From Symsagittifera roscoffensis (lineage: Eukaryota > Xenacoelomorpha > Acoela > Convolutidae): a stretch of 64,000 nt of DNA. The position numbers were made by a program, and so were the translations under genes. The notes beneath the pieces were generated by a model. It saw nothing but the letters and a program-made list of their open reading frames with translations. It made no database searches and was not told where the DNA came from. Within the stretch, counting starts at the first letter, position 1; each line of letters starts with the position of its first letter. The stretch covers positions 34,696,369 through 34,760,368 of the forward strand of contig NC_087064.1 of assembly GCF_963678635.1 (NCBI RefSeq). The letters are read 5' to 3'. This document shows, piece by piece, positions 23,001 through 33,094 of this stretch.

Positions 23001-26000
23001 TCATACGACAACTCCAACGAATCTCATCCCCTCAGCAGTCTGGACGAGCACTCTGCCGACAACTCTGGACCTTCAGCTGGAAGGAGCAAGATTGCAACCC
23101 CTCTGCAGGAGAACAAGAGTACAGCCAGTGATGCGTCGTCTCTGAGCAAGAACTCAATGTTCGTTGCGTTTTCGACTTTGCAAAAACCAGTTTTGTTCTC
23201 TGGCGCAAGCTTGTGGGGCAGATTCAACATTGATCGGTACATAAACCCTCCTAGATCTGCAGATGGGTCCAATTTTGGAAACAGAAATGAATATAATATA
23301 GTAATCCCTAAGCTATTCTCTAAATAAAGAACCTAAATTATGGCGCTTTTGGCAAATTTATCCCCGCTTTTCACTTAATTGTTTCTACTATTTTTTTGCC
23401 AACTTTTCTCAAATAGGGATCAAATATATCTTTTCAGGGTCGATGAACGTAGTTCGGGCGCTTATATAGGCCGTGATGATTTTTTTTCCTTTTTTTTCTA
23501 GGAAAAAACCTACAAGGCTCTAATAATTAGAGAAAATGAATTCCACATGATCCCAAAATTAATTAAAAAATTATAAATTTTGCAGGGACAGATCTAGGAT
23601 TTTCTCGAGGGGGGCGGATTTTCAGAAAGTTTTCATCTTGTCGACCTTTTTTTGTCAGTCGACCTTTTTTTTTAAGTCAGTCGAACTAATTCTTGGGCAC
23701 TCCCAGAACGTTATAAAACCCCATTTTGACAAAACATTTCTGCCGCAGGCAAATTTTTGAAAAAAAAAGGTTAAAAAAGCCGTTTTTTTTAGCACTTTTT
23801 GGAAAATTTTGACCAAAAAGTTGCGTTTTTTGGAGCGCGCTCCTCTTCAAAATTAGTATATAAAGGCGTTAAAGGCGCCTATAGGAAAAATTTAGGGTTG
23901 GTCGGTCTACAATGGATGTCATAAAATAATACCAAATGGGGATCCTTTGGTTGATGAGGGGGTTCAAATCCCTGAGGAAAAAAAGGCGTGGCTCTTTTTC
24001 GTTTTCCCCCTCACCTGGAATTTTTTTACAACTAAAATTACTGTTCGCATTGTCCGATTGTCATGAAAATTTACATGCTAAATTATTAGGCCATGACAAA
24101 CATATTTGGTCTCCATAGTTAACCTTGTAAAATCACTCGTTAGACCATAAAATTGATGTTCATATGAGGTGGGGGGGGGGGGGGGTAAAAAAGAGCCAAG
24201 GGCGTCCGCGACACCCCCACCCCCTTAACACCGCCCGTGACTATTTGTAAAATTTGTATTTTAAAATAAATATATATATTCTCAACGGTAAAAACTTACA
24301 ATGGATCCAATTTCAGGCTGCAAAACATTCATCATAGCCACAGGAAACAGCAGCAGGAGACAGATTTGAGCGGACTCACGAGCACGAGCAGCGAAGACCC
24401 CAACGAGATGAAGCCTACGCAGCCTCAGGAGGTGTTTACCCGGGATACCCAATCACGTGACAACTCCAGTAGAAGCGAAGATCACGAGGCCAGCAACAGG
24501 GAAGGGGAAAATAGCCGGCAGGACAATTTACAAAGTGTAAATGAACTGACAGTGAATGAACGAAGTGTAGTTGATAGTGACCGGACTCAAGACGCATCGA
24601 GTGCAACTATCCAGAGCCTGGAAGTGAGAGAGAACTTGATCAAGTCTGGCAATGATGCAGAGGAGGCCAATGGAGGGACGGACCAGATGGGGAAAGGTTC
24701 ATTGGGGGAGGAGGGAGGGAGGAACAAGGCAGAACTCAGTCCGGCATTCGGGGGTAACTGCTGGCAGAGGTGTTTCGGGGGAAAATCCAAGTAGGGAGCA
24801 ACCGTTAAAGTGAACAAATAACAATGATGGTAATCAGAAGTTAGGCGGATTTTCCTTTGGCATCCACTATCAACATTTGCACATTAAAATATTACTACCT
24901 GTAATCAAAAACGGATTAAAATTCCTCTCCAAGCGTCTTGTTAATCTAAATTATTAGGCCATGACAAACATATTTGCTTTGTTTTTTTTTTTCAGGAAAA
25001 AGTCTTAAAATGCTCTTATAACTACAGATGTGCATTCATACTTATTAATGCATTTATGAATGCACTTAGGTGTATATGTACTTTTTGAGTTCAATTGAAA
25101 TTCATCTGCTGAAAGTTATGTAAATAGCACTCTCTAAATAAGAACGTGAAAATGGCGCAAAAAAAATAAACGATTTCTAGTTTCGAAAGAGGAATTTAAT
25201 TTTTAGATAAATAAAAGTAATAAAATTAGGGAAAAAACTTGGATATGCTACAACTTTCAGACGAATAATTTGTACGGTAAGATATGTCGGCTCTTTTTCC
25301 TTTTTCCCCCCACCTCACTCAAACATGAATTTTATGGTCTAACGACTGGTTTTACAAGGTTAATTATGAAGACCAAATATGCTTGTTATGGCCTAATTAG
25401 TCTGCATGTCAATTTTCACGACAATAGGACAAAGTGAACCATAACTTCAAATATAAAAATTTGCAGGTGGGGGGGGGGGGAGGAAAAAGAGCCGATATGT
25501 CTATGACTGTTTGTTAAATACAACGTTTCGGAAATATTCATTTAAAATTAATGCTTCTACAGTGCTGATTTAAATAATCCGGACAAAATGAACAAAACTT
25601 TAAACGCTTTTTTTTTGGATTGAGCAAAAATTGCCTAGGATTTCAACAGAATTATCATGGTGCAATTTATTTTGCAAAGTCGCAACAAAAACTTTAGCCT
25701 AAAAACGAATCATTCTGGTTTTTGCTAATCAATGAATAAGTTGTATCAAAAAAGCCTCTCACATAGCCCAATAAAGTTTTAGAGGTAAACAAAAGTCCAA
25801 AAATTTGTATAAGAGCATAAATTTTTGTTTGGTTTTTGAAAAATGTCATTTTTACAATATGACCTCTTGAAAATCTTTGCTTAAAAACAACTTTCAAAAA
25901 ATTTGCGCTAAATTTTGGAGATTTTTATCCTTTTAGAACTTAGGTGGGCTATGTGAGAGGCTTCTTGAACTTTTTTAAAATCAATTAACTCGATAGTTTT

Positions 26001-26215
26001 GGCGCAATTCTTGGTCAAGTTAAAAAACAAGATGACTCATGTTAGGGTAAAACGCGTATCAAGTTTCAAATGTTTTTTGTTTTGTCCGGTTGATTTCAAT
26101 CATCACTGTAGTACGATTGTTTTTTTTTTCAGGCGAAAGAGTACTGCAATCAGCGTCGCTTCTGCTGGAGTCAAGTGATAGTGATGAGACATGCACAACC
26201 ATCACATCCAATTAA
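17025..26215 (+). CDS. Unrecognised disordered acidic/Ser-rich protein, at least four exons
   Basis: Exon 1 (17025-17106) starts with an ATG, encodes 27 residues and ends at G|GTCAGT in phase 1. Exon 2 begins at 22897 after tctgtttccag and enters in phase 1, giving GDETPEKRPKTQTTLHKA and a long open Ser/Asp/Asn-rich stretch. Exon 3 begins at 24317 after atttcag in phase 2 and is open to a TAG at 24792. Exon 4 (26133-26215) enters in phase 1 and ends at a TAA; AATAAA follows at 26423. Exon 2 can join exon 3 from a weak site AAT|GTTCGT at 23158, or read on to a stop at 23325 that overlaps an AATAAA. Exon 3 can leave at 24753 (GTAACT, phase 1, matching exon 4) or read on to the stop ending in CWQRCFGGKSK. 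The phases agree throughout, but the joins are inferred. No domain recognised; it is hydrophilic and probably disordered. Confidence 0.6.
17232..17412 (+). mobile_element. M3 element, diverged copy
   Basis: Starts agctcttttccagtttc and ends gggggattggaagagcc. It has the layout and inverted ends of M3 with an interior related to 22345-22600. It sits in the first intron of the gene starting at 17025. The flanking 8 bases match only partly. Confidence 0.5.
18355..18890. mobile_element. M4 foldback element, copy 1 (decayed)
   Basis: Left half has cactagtggac, ggatcaaatgatcag and ctacc.tc.at.aa..tatcaaaattgg. The right half carries the reverse complement of parts of it (attgaaaccaaa, gataatttcataaagagtacc). 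Same family as 20479-20921. Confidence 0.5.
18942..19141 (+). mobile_element. M3-like element
   Basis: Starts ggctggtttccactttcca and ends gtggtggataaagcc. The interior (gtcataatgcaatgaaa.tt...) matches 21739-21957. The flanks ttctagtt and ctctagtc agree at 6 of 8 positions. Confidence 0.55.
19590..20040 (+). mobile_element. M1 element, diverged copy
   Basis: Collinear with the full copies (gtagtgaagactttta, tagtggaattt, cagatttctcagc, tttctcaaattgagtt, gagcttcaaggc), but the terminal repeats are eroded. Confidence 0.6.
20300..20440 (+). mobile_element. M2 element, truncated copy
   Basis: Only the right two-thirds remain: attaggccatgccaaaca, tagaccagaaaattgatg, and ctggggaaaagacaagag at the end. 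Confidence 0.55.
20479..20921. mobile_element. M4 foldback element, copy 2 (443 bp)
   Basis: Left end actagtggacggaactcagc, right end gcttaattttgttcactagt. The two halves are inverted copies of each other over roughly 180 bases each (for example atgatcagaactgccctc against gagggcaactctgatcat), leaving a centre near 20640-20750. No ORF of note. Confidence 0.7.
21306..21505 (-). mobile_element. M2 element (hAT-type MITE), copy b
   Basis: Same family as copy a, inserted in the opposite direction. Flanks aaaatata and aaaatcta form an 8-bp duplication with one mismatch. Confidence 0.8.
21739..21957 (+). mobile_element. M3 element (hAT-type MITE), copy with perfect TSD
   Basis: Inverted ends ggctcttttccagttcccc / gggggaaagtggaaaagagcc. 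Both flanks read cttttgtt, a perfect 8-bp target-site duplication. Confidence 0.85.
21975..22380 (+). mobile_element. M2 element copy c, interrupted by an M3 element
   Basis: 21975-22127 matches M2 from its left end (ggctctttttcc) to the acaaaaa block. The M2 consensus then resumes after the M3 insert at 22345 (tgatg). The right end is decayed. This is a nested insertion. Confidence 0.65.
22128..22336 (+). mobile_element. M3 element nested in M2
   Basis: Ends ggctcttttccagtccccc / ggggggaactggaaaacagcc. Both flanks read cacaaaaa, a perfect 8-bp duplication of the M2 sequence into which it went. Confidence 0.85.
23448..23530 (+). mobile_element. M1 fragment (left end)
   Basis: gatgaacgtagt...cttatataggccgtgatg matches the left 60 bases of M1 (aatgaacgtagtga..ctcttatataggtcttgctgat). 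Confidence 0.5.
23990..24197 (+). mobile_element. M2 element (hAT-type MITE), copy d
   Basis: Ends ggctctttttcg / taaaaaagagcc. Flanks aaaggcgt and aagggcgt are an 8-bp duplication with one mismatch. It lies 120 bp upstream of the exon at 24317. Confidence 0.8.
24948..25230 (+). mobile_element. Joined fragments of M2 and M1
   Basis: attattaggccatgacaaac (24952) is M2. From 24985 the sequence follows M1 (tttcaggaaaaagtctta, then tctagtttcgaaagaggaattt). Confidence 0.5.
25289..25493 (-). mobile_element. M2 element (hAT-type MITE), copy e
   Basis: Ends ggctctttttcc / ggaaaaagagcc. Both flanks read gatatgtc, a perfect 8-bp target-site duplication, the clearest of the family. Confidence 0.9.
25560..26108. 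mobile_element. Tc1/mariner-like non-autonomous element (M5, 549 bp)
   Basis: Inverted ends CAGTGCTGATTTAAAT...CCGGACAAAA (left) and the complement of CAGTGATGATTGAAAT...CCGGACAAAA (right), flanked on both sides by TA. CAGTG ends and a TA duplication are the Tc1/mariner signature. No transposase. The right end is 24 bp from the exon at 26133. Confidence 0.75.
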
Positions 26216-26646
26216 GAAAACAGAAACTAGAAAAAACTGACTTTACGACTACTGAAATGCATCGAATTCATATTTTAATTAATTTTTTCCATTATTTAAA
26301 TCTAACTCCTAGCTTGACATGGCAGCACTTCGTAGCAAGCGACAATTCACAATCAGGAATCAATGCTTATTTAAAAAAATGAAATCAATATCATTAAAAC
26401 TGTCGAGAATACCAACCAAAACAATAAAGAAAACAGTAAATAAGCTTATCACGGTAATTTTTGCGTAGTGCAACAAGTGGAATAAACCGATAAAACATAA
26501 GCCGAAACCATTCGGGCCAAAGAATGCGTTAAAGCGAAAAAAATTATCAAAAATATCAACAACAATTGCAAGTGAGCTGCTTACTGCACAAGAAAAATCT
26601 GGGATGAGGCAACTAAGCACAACAAGAACATAGGATGACAAAAAAA
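26216..26646. other. 3' flank of the acidic gene and SINE body
   Basis: An AATAAA at 26423 can end the transcript of the upstream gene. The rest (gccgaaacc...cgggccaaag) resembles the body that follows the tRNA-like heads on the minus strand elsewhere. Confidence 0.4.
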
Positions 26647-26709
26647 TCGAATCCAAGACCTTACGATGCAAAGGCAACCGCGTTACTCTAGACCAAATGG
26701 GAAGGAGCC
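26647..26709 (-). repeat. tRNA-derived SINE head, copy 1
   Basis: On the minus strand: tccttcccatttggtctaga (A-box region), then a small stem-loop, then ggtcttggattcga (B box). The same head is at 31149-31218. Confidence 0.55.
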
Positions 26710-26759
26710 ATGTTAGTTGTAAGAATAATGCAAGATTATTTTCTTACAGATGTTAAAGA

Positions 26760-27085
26760 AAATGTTTTCGAGAAAAGAGTCTAAATTTCGCGTTTTAACT
26801 TTATTTCTTTTTGGGCTCAGTTCATTTTTGTTAACATGAAGGCAAACTTCATTATCGAACAGAAACAATGTTAAAGTCATGCAAAACGTAACTGATTTCT
26901 AGTTTCAAAAATGCACTTACATTTTCTGAATTTACAGTAGAAAAAAAAACCTATTGATGCAATTTTGTTTGCATGGGATAACTTCCATAAGAAAGTATCA
27001 ATCATAAATATTCTGGAAATTCAAAGAGCTTCACAATTTGTTTTCAGCTTCCTTCAGTTCTTCAACAATTTTGGAATCATCTGTT
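26760..27085 (+). mobile_element. M1 element, decayed copy
   Basis: Keeps gaaggcaaacttcattatcgaaca, aactgatttctagtttc, ctattgatgcaatttt and attcaaagagctt in M1 order. Confidence 0.55.
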
Positions 27086-28432
27086 GGCTTTGTTCATTTC
27101 AAGTATTATGATATTGCGATAATGATGACTTATATTATTACTATTATGGTTAAAAGGATAATTATTATCATGCTTACACTAAAAACCTCTTTTATTATTT
27201 AATTACATAAAAAATAAATTCCAATGATTTCTTTTTTGAACTTTTGATTTGGTAAGTCCTGCAGCCAATTTCATCAGTATTAATTATGCCCATCGATTGT
27301 TCTGAAACTGCGCCTCGTTGAACAATAGTAGCCGGTCGCTGTGCAAGTAGCACAGAAAGTTCCCGCAACATTCACAAAAAAAATTTAAAAAAAAACTTTT
27401 GTCAAACTTGCTACCTTTTTGGGCGTGGTATGATGCGATGCAAAAGACGAAAGTTTTCAACCTCTGTATATCAGGTATTATCGACTATAGTTATTGAAAT
27501 TTGGTAAAGATATTAAATTACGTTAGTACTTTCAAGATCGATAACATCATGGCAGCACACTCAAATGCTCAAGATCAGCCCCACTATGACCTCTTCGAAA
27601 AACTTTAGTTTTTTTAGTTTTCCAGTTCTTTCTTCAATTGTAACATCGATCGAATTTCTTTTTTGCTATGTTTGAACTTCATGATGCTTTCATCCCATAA
27701 TTGTTATATCGCAAATGGTGCATAGTTCAGCTTCGCCTCAGTGTCGAAAAATGAATAAAAACAAAACAAAATCATTTTCGAAATTTTTTTGCAGGTAGCT
27801 TTTTTGAAAATTTTTTATTTCTAAAAAAACTCGAACTGCCGTAACATAACACCTACTCGTCCAAAATTATAACAAAAAACCTCTATTACGTTTTAGTGGA
27901 TACAGAGAAAACTTTTTGAAAATTGCATAATGTTCAAAGCACGATTGAGAGGTCTTTTAAATGATTTATCAGTCTACCCATTCTGACGAGAAATCTGGGC
28001 GCTTGATTCTGCGTAAAATCCGGAAAAAACACGCAAAGTGGAGCCATCCGGAAAAAAACACTGGCAAAGTGGTGCCTGGCACCATTTGCGACACGATACA
28101 AGATAATAGCCGGAAGGTAAAACACCAAAAAACTTGATACATCAAAATTAATCAAGCTAGTTTTGAAAAACAAACGTACCAAAACAAAAGAATGTAAAAA
28201 TTACATCGGAAAGCTAAGCAGAAATCTTTTAAGCCGAAAAAAAACATTCAAGTACTAAAAAAAAAGATTTTTTAGCTCTTCACCTCAAACTCACAATCTA
28301 CAAAAAAAACTTCGCTTATCAACCGACGCAAAATGAGGCAACCAAATGATTAGAATATAATCTGAAACCTATTAAGCCCGGAAAAAAAGCCGAAGGAAAA
28401 TCGAGTAGGTAAAATTACAACCAACATAACAA
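27086..28432. repeat. Dispersed repeat copies, no gene
   Basis: 27320-27450 (gctgtgcaagtagcacagaa, then a gggcgtggtatgatg block) is a copy of a repeat also at 30305-30420 and 33650-33740. 27725-27745 has cagcttcgcctcagtgtc, a member of the hairpin-loop motif family. 28100-28260 resembles 12620-12880. No coding frame is credible. Confidence 0.5.
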
Positions 28433-29113
28433 AAATTTAAATTCGAATAGGACGGCTACTTAAAACGTTATCACGCTCAGAATATGTATGTTGCAGTTAA
28501 GTTTCAACAGAGATGAGTCGTGCCATGCTTCACTTCTGGAGATAAAACCTGTAAACAAAGTTACTTAGCAAATCAAAAATCTAGTACCCGATTGCAACAC
28601 CCTTGTTGATCGCAAGGATAAAGACTCGAAAACAAAGTCTATACCCACTTCCAGAGGTCGAATTGGAACAAAAACTCTTCGTTATTCAGGTCTTTGACCG
28701 GATGGTAAATTTTACTAATGATTCAAATTTATCAAGGTTTATTCAATTTGTGTTTGCAAAGCGCAGCTTCGCATGTGTCTAATTCCGTATAACCCAAATT
28801 CATAAAACCTGGATAATTTTGAATCATTAGTAAAATTTACCATCCGGCCAAAGACCTGAATAAAGAATAGTTTTTGTTCCAATCCGACCTCTGGAAGTGG
28901 GTATTAGACTTCGTTTTCGAGTGTTTATCCTTGCGATCAACAAATGTGTTGCAATCGGGTACTAGGTTTTTGATTTGTTCAATAACTTTGTTTACAGGAC
29001 TCATCTCCAGAAATGAAGCATGGCACGACTCATCTCTGTTGAAACTTAACTGCAACATACATATTCTGAGCATGATAATGTTTTAAGTATCCGTCCTATT
29101 CGAATTTTAATTT
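28433..29113. repeat. Long palindrome: two ~317-bp arms around a 46-nt loop
   Basis: Left arm 28433-28749, right arm 28796-29113, imperfect inverted copies (for example ggatggtaaattttact against agtaaaatttaccatcc, and gcaatcgggtacta against tagtacccgattgc). The loop 28750-28795 starts gtgtttgcaaagcgcagc and ends taattccgtataaccc. ORFs in the arms are mirror images of each other and not genes. The arms include ctagtacccgattgcaa, also seen at 13700. Confidence 0.9.
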
Positions 29114-29142
29114 TTATGTACATTTTTTTTACTTTATTATTC

Positions 29143-29292
29143 GTGCTTTTTCTGATTGCAATTTTTAGAGCTGCTTTTTGTCGTGCTCTCACTAGTGTTT
29201 ATAAAGCGCAGCTTAGCCTGTGTCTAATTCCGTATAACCCTGGTGAGAACACGACAAAAAGCAGCTCTAAAAAATGCAATAAGAAAAAGTAC
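29143..29292. repeat. Second hairpin: 52-bp arms around the same 46-nt loop
   Basis: Left arm 29143-29194, right arm 29241-29292 (gagctgctttttgtcgtg against cacgacaaaaagcagctc). The loop 29195-29240 matches the loop of the first palindrome at 42 of 46 positions and has the same length, while the arms are unrelated. Confidence 0.9.
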
Positions 29293-29320
29293 AAATAAGC
29301 CTCGAATTAGTGAAAAAATT

Positions 29321-29465
29321 GGATTCGATCTGCGACCTAGAGATTACGAGTACTAAGCACTCAGCCACGGACGCTTAATAAACCACGGACGAGTTACGTC
29401 TCGGATTCGCTCTGCGACCTAGAGATTATGAGTACTAAGCACTCAGCCACGGACGCTTAATAAAT
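29321..29465 (-). repeat. Tandem pair of tRNA-like sequences
   Basis: Units 29321-29383 and 29403-29465 are nearly identical. On the minus strand each reads gcgtccgtggctgagtgctt (A-box TGGCTGAGTG), a small anticodon-like arm, then gatcgaatcc (B box). The folding is poor, so these are tRNA-derived SINE heads or pseudogenes. Confidence 0.55.
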
Positions 29466-30200
29466 CACAAACACTAGCCACAAATAAAGCAGAGAACAAA
29501 TGCTATGAATTTTCGAATGCTACAGATCATGATTATAGCAGAAGAGCCATCAAATAAGTGAACAAATTTAATAACACTTCAATTTGCGAGTTAGGCAAGA
29601 AAAAATTTTCTTAATAATATACTAACGCTTGTTAGTGTAATAAGTATTAATGCACAGAAAAAAATAAAATTATTTTCTGGACTTAGGTCGTTTTTTTTTG
29701 TGCGCGGCGCATTAGAGGATACGAACCATAGCTTAGAACATTCATAAAGTATAGTCGACAACAAGAATCTAAGAAAAATTAAATACAAAACAAAAAATCG
29801 AAAAAATTCCAAAACGTTTCTTTGACATTTTGCAAACATTTTGCGAATAACTTTTTTGTTTTTCTTCAAAAAAATTTTATGAAGCAGAAGGCGCTGAACC
29901 AAGATTTGAAAACTAGTAATCCTGAAGTAAAACCAAGTTTTTCACAGCTTAAATAAAAACTTGTTGTCCTTTTATAACGCCTACTTAAGTAAAGTTTCTG
30001 AACTGGTTCTTCTCAACAATGAAAAAATTTAGAAAACGTTCAAAACATTGTTCTTATCGTGACTGAAAGGGGCTTTTATATAAATATTACTCGGCATATT
30101 CTGATGAATATTTTTGGTACCTGATTTGCTGAGCCTTCGAGGAAAAGATATACAACGAGAACTAAGCCGACAAAAACTAAGCAGAAAATGTGGTGATACA
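29466..30200. other. Noncoding, nothing recognised
   Basis: AT-rich, with poly-A runs. The 103-residue minus ORF (29591-29902) is Phe/Leu-rich and low complexity, without motif. Confidence 0.3.
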
Positions 30201-31218
30201 AATTTGTGGCATTAAGTTTTGAACTTTTACACAACCGACTTGAACTAATTTCAGAAAATCAAATTTTACTGTTGGTACAAAAAATTGACGAGAACAAACA
30301 AAATACGGATTGCCTGTTACTGTGCAAGAAGCACAGAATGTTCCAATCATAGTCTTAAACAATACAACAAAAAAGTTTTTTCATATTAGTCGTTTTTTTT
30401 TCGGCGTGCCCTGATAAAATGAGCTGAAAAAAATCAGAGATTGGACATATTTGACAGTCATAATAAAATAAGCTAATCAAAAACAATTTTCAAGAAAAAT
30501 GACTAGAAAAACGAAAAAAAAATGCAGAAAATTTTTTTTAAGTGTTTGGTTCCCAAAATGGCGCTAAAAGCTCAAAAAAATGCTTAAATATCAGTTTTCA
30601 GGGCTTAAAATAGGCATAATTCAGCAGTTGTCAGCCTGCTCGCTCACTTTATTCGATAAAAATTGAAGCAAAAATCAAAAACGTTAAACCAGTTTCTCTC
30701 GATACTGAAAAAACTTTTGGAATTTTTTTATGTCGTTCGAATTACGACTGAAATTTTTTAAATATGTATCACTCAACTCTCTTCGATTGTGATTCGTAGA
30801 AGCTGATTTTGCTTGGAAAAAATAAAAAACTAAAACACCCGAATAGAAAGTTTCTCCCCATTTTTTTAAATGGTCGGAACAAAAACAACCAAAAAGAAAA
30901 TTTACTAAGCCAGGGTTAATACATTTACAAATTACAGAAGTAAAACAACATTTGCAACTACATCGAGAACTGTTTACAGCACAAAAAAGTAGTCATCTCT
31001 GCTTTGTAGTCATGCTTTTGTTGGCTGAGTAGTCATGTGACAACCAACTAAGCCGACAAAACAAAAGCAGCAAACGAGAATCCGACAATTCATCTTTTTC
31101 CCGAAAAAAATTCAGTTTAATATATACTGAAAAAACAAAGTTTGGCCGCGACTCAAACACCCGGACGTACGGCGCAGAGGCAACGTCGTTATCTCTAGAC
31201 CAATTGGGAAGGAGCCTG
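30200..31218 (-). repeat. SINE/retroposon-like repeat with tRNA-derived head
   Basis: The head at 31149-31218 on the minus strand reads ccttcccaattggtctagag, a stem-loop, then gggtgtttgagtc. The body runs to about 30200 and shares blocks with 33640-34200 (ctgttact.tgc.ag.agcacagaatg, ctaaaacacccgaata.aaagtt) and with 26400-26700. Confidence 0.5.
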
Positions 31219-31986
31219 GAAGTTGTTAGGTTTCAATGAAAACATTTCAATTTGTTTGATTTAATAGAAAAATTGTTTACAGGAAAAAAGTTCCGGTGAG
31301 CCAGATTTGTTTTTGTTTTCGAGCGATCTCGGAGCACTACTAAAATACTTTTATGGCAAACATTTTCAAGTCTTCATTAAGCCAGCAATCAAAACTTAGA
31401 AAACGTTACAGTTCGTTCCAAGGCATCGCAAGAAGTGGCCGCTATCTCCACTTCACTCCACTTCTTAAGCTTACATTTGACACGAGAGAAATAGTTCGCG
31501 TGAATTAGCCTGTGCCACTCAATCTACAATCACTATGTTTGCCTAATTAAGAAAAAAATCGCCTGGTGGGAGTTGTCGTTTGTTCGAAAAAGCTCGAACG
31601 CTTTTGAACAAATTTCAATAGAAGAGTTGTTCTCTGAACCTCGCAGTTGTCCCTTAGTTTTCTGCACCATTGGCATATTTTAAAAGAAACTTGTCAAAAA
31701 AGGCGTTTTAGAAGTGTTGCTCAAAAGCTCTTCCTACCGCCCCTCACATCTGCGATGATTGCATTTGAGACTGCTGATGATTGAGTTCTCAGTCACCGAT
31801 TGAGACTAACGGTCTGCTTATTTAATTAGAAAAAGCTGGATCACGGGGTTATTTTTTAATTCCACCAGGAAACCTAAATATTTAAATCCACTTTTTAAAC
31901 TAAATCAATCACGTTTCTTCGCGCCTTTTTGACAGTCGTTTGCCTTCCGATTAGCAGTGAAACTGTTGTGAAAAAACTCAATTCGA
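31219..31986. other. Noncoding, nothing recognised
   Basis: No coding frame over 60 residues and no clear repeat match. Confidence 0.3.
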
Positions 31987-32859
31987 GATATCAGTAGTAT
32001 AGTAATCCGCCGTTACTTAACCAGAGGGGGGCTAGGGGTACAATAGCAGGGGTTTGTACCGTAGGAAAACCAAGACCGCACATTGGGGGTAGCATGGGGA
32101 AAAAACTCAATTTTGGCTGAAGTACCGACCCATGTGATTTTTGACGGCAAGATTAGTTCTGGATATTCGTGGAGAAGGCTTTGGGTTAATTGGAGATGTC
32201 TACAATATGAATATTTTATAAGCTATATGAATATTTTATGAAAATTGGAAAATAAAAGAAGCATATTGTAATATATGAAAATGCATACGTTCGAGCGAGA
32301 TTTAACTATTTCTAAATGTTCAGTTAACTAGTGGTATATCTGAAAAAACTGTTGTTTGCAGCAAAATATTCGGTGTAAGAACCAATTGGTGAAAATTGAA
32401 AATAAAAGAGAAAATTGAGAAAATTGTTTAGACCGACTGCGAAATAATAGGAGAGCGCTTCTAGCAATTCATCGCCGCGATAGAAAATGCTTTAGAGGTT
32501 TGATTTGAGTTATTATGAAATTTGGGATTTGTAGCGCTCCGAAATCCAAACTCAACTTTCTACGCCAAGGGTAGAGGAAATACCCAGGTGTCTAGCTATC
32601 TAGACAGGAAAGTAGAACACTTGGAGACGAGTAGAATATATTCATTGCAAGTACAGGAACGAAATAAAAGTTTCACAAACCAGAACAGGAAAAACATGAC
32701 AGCAGAGGACAGATCATTGGGCAAAAAAAGCAAATTATTTTACAGAAGAATGGTCCACTTTCCGACGATTTTTTTCCAGTGATTGATAATTTCGTTTTTT
32801 TTCAGCGTTTCAAGTTTTATGGCACTTAAAGGAAAAGCATGATTTCTCAGACTTCTAGT

Positions 32860-32994
32860 ATGCAACAACAACGGGCAATTCAACTGGATCTCCTCAGCAG
32901 CAATAGCCAGCAGAACTTCGAAAACAGGTGGAAACCGAATTGTGAAAAACAAGGTGTTAAAAAACTGAAACGGTGCCGGCGGCTAATTGCATGA
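32860..32994 (+). CDS. Small ORF or terminal exon, Gln-rich then basic
   Basis: From an ATG at 32860, 44 codons to a TGA: MQQQRAIQLDLLSS... with a basic tail KKLKRCRR. It follows a run of acceptor-like sites (ttttttttcag at 32805, tttctcag at 32850). Two other frames over the same segment are also open, so the choice is weak. An upstream open frame at 32522-32782 without ATG may be another exon of the same unit. Confidence 0.25.
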   Translation: MQQQRAIQLDLLSSNSQQNFENRWKPNCEKQGVKKLKRCRRLIA

Positions 32995-33094
32995 AATTGA
33001 AGAAGATAACCTGTCTGAACTTCACCGTGATGAATTTTTTATTGAAATGACTCTTAATTCATTTTTTTAGTTAATTAATCATTCCGTCCTTATT

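Noticed and set aside
28837-29298. ORFs at 28837-29073, 28874-29086 and 29116-29298
   Set aside because: They lie in the arms of the palindromes and are created by the inverted repeats.
5374-31218. Functional tRNA genes
   Set aside because: The A- and B-box segments are present but acceptor and anticodon stems do not pair well, and copies are attached to repeat bodies. Treated as SINE heads.
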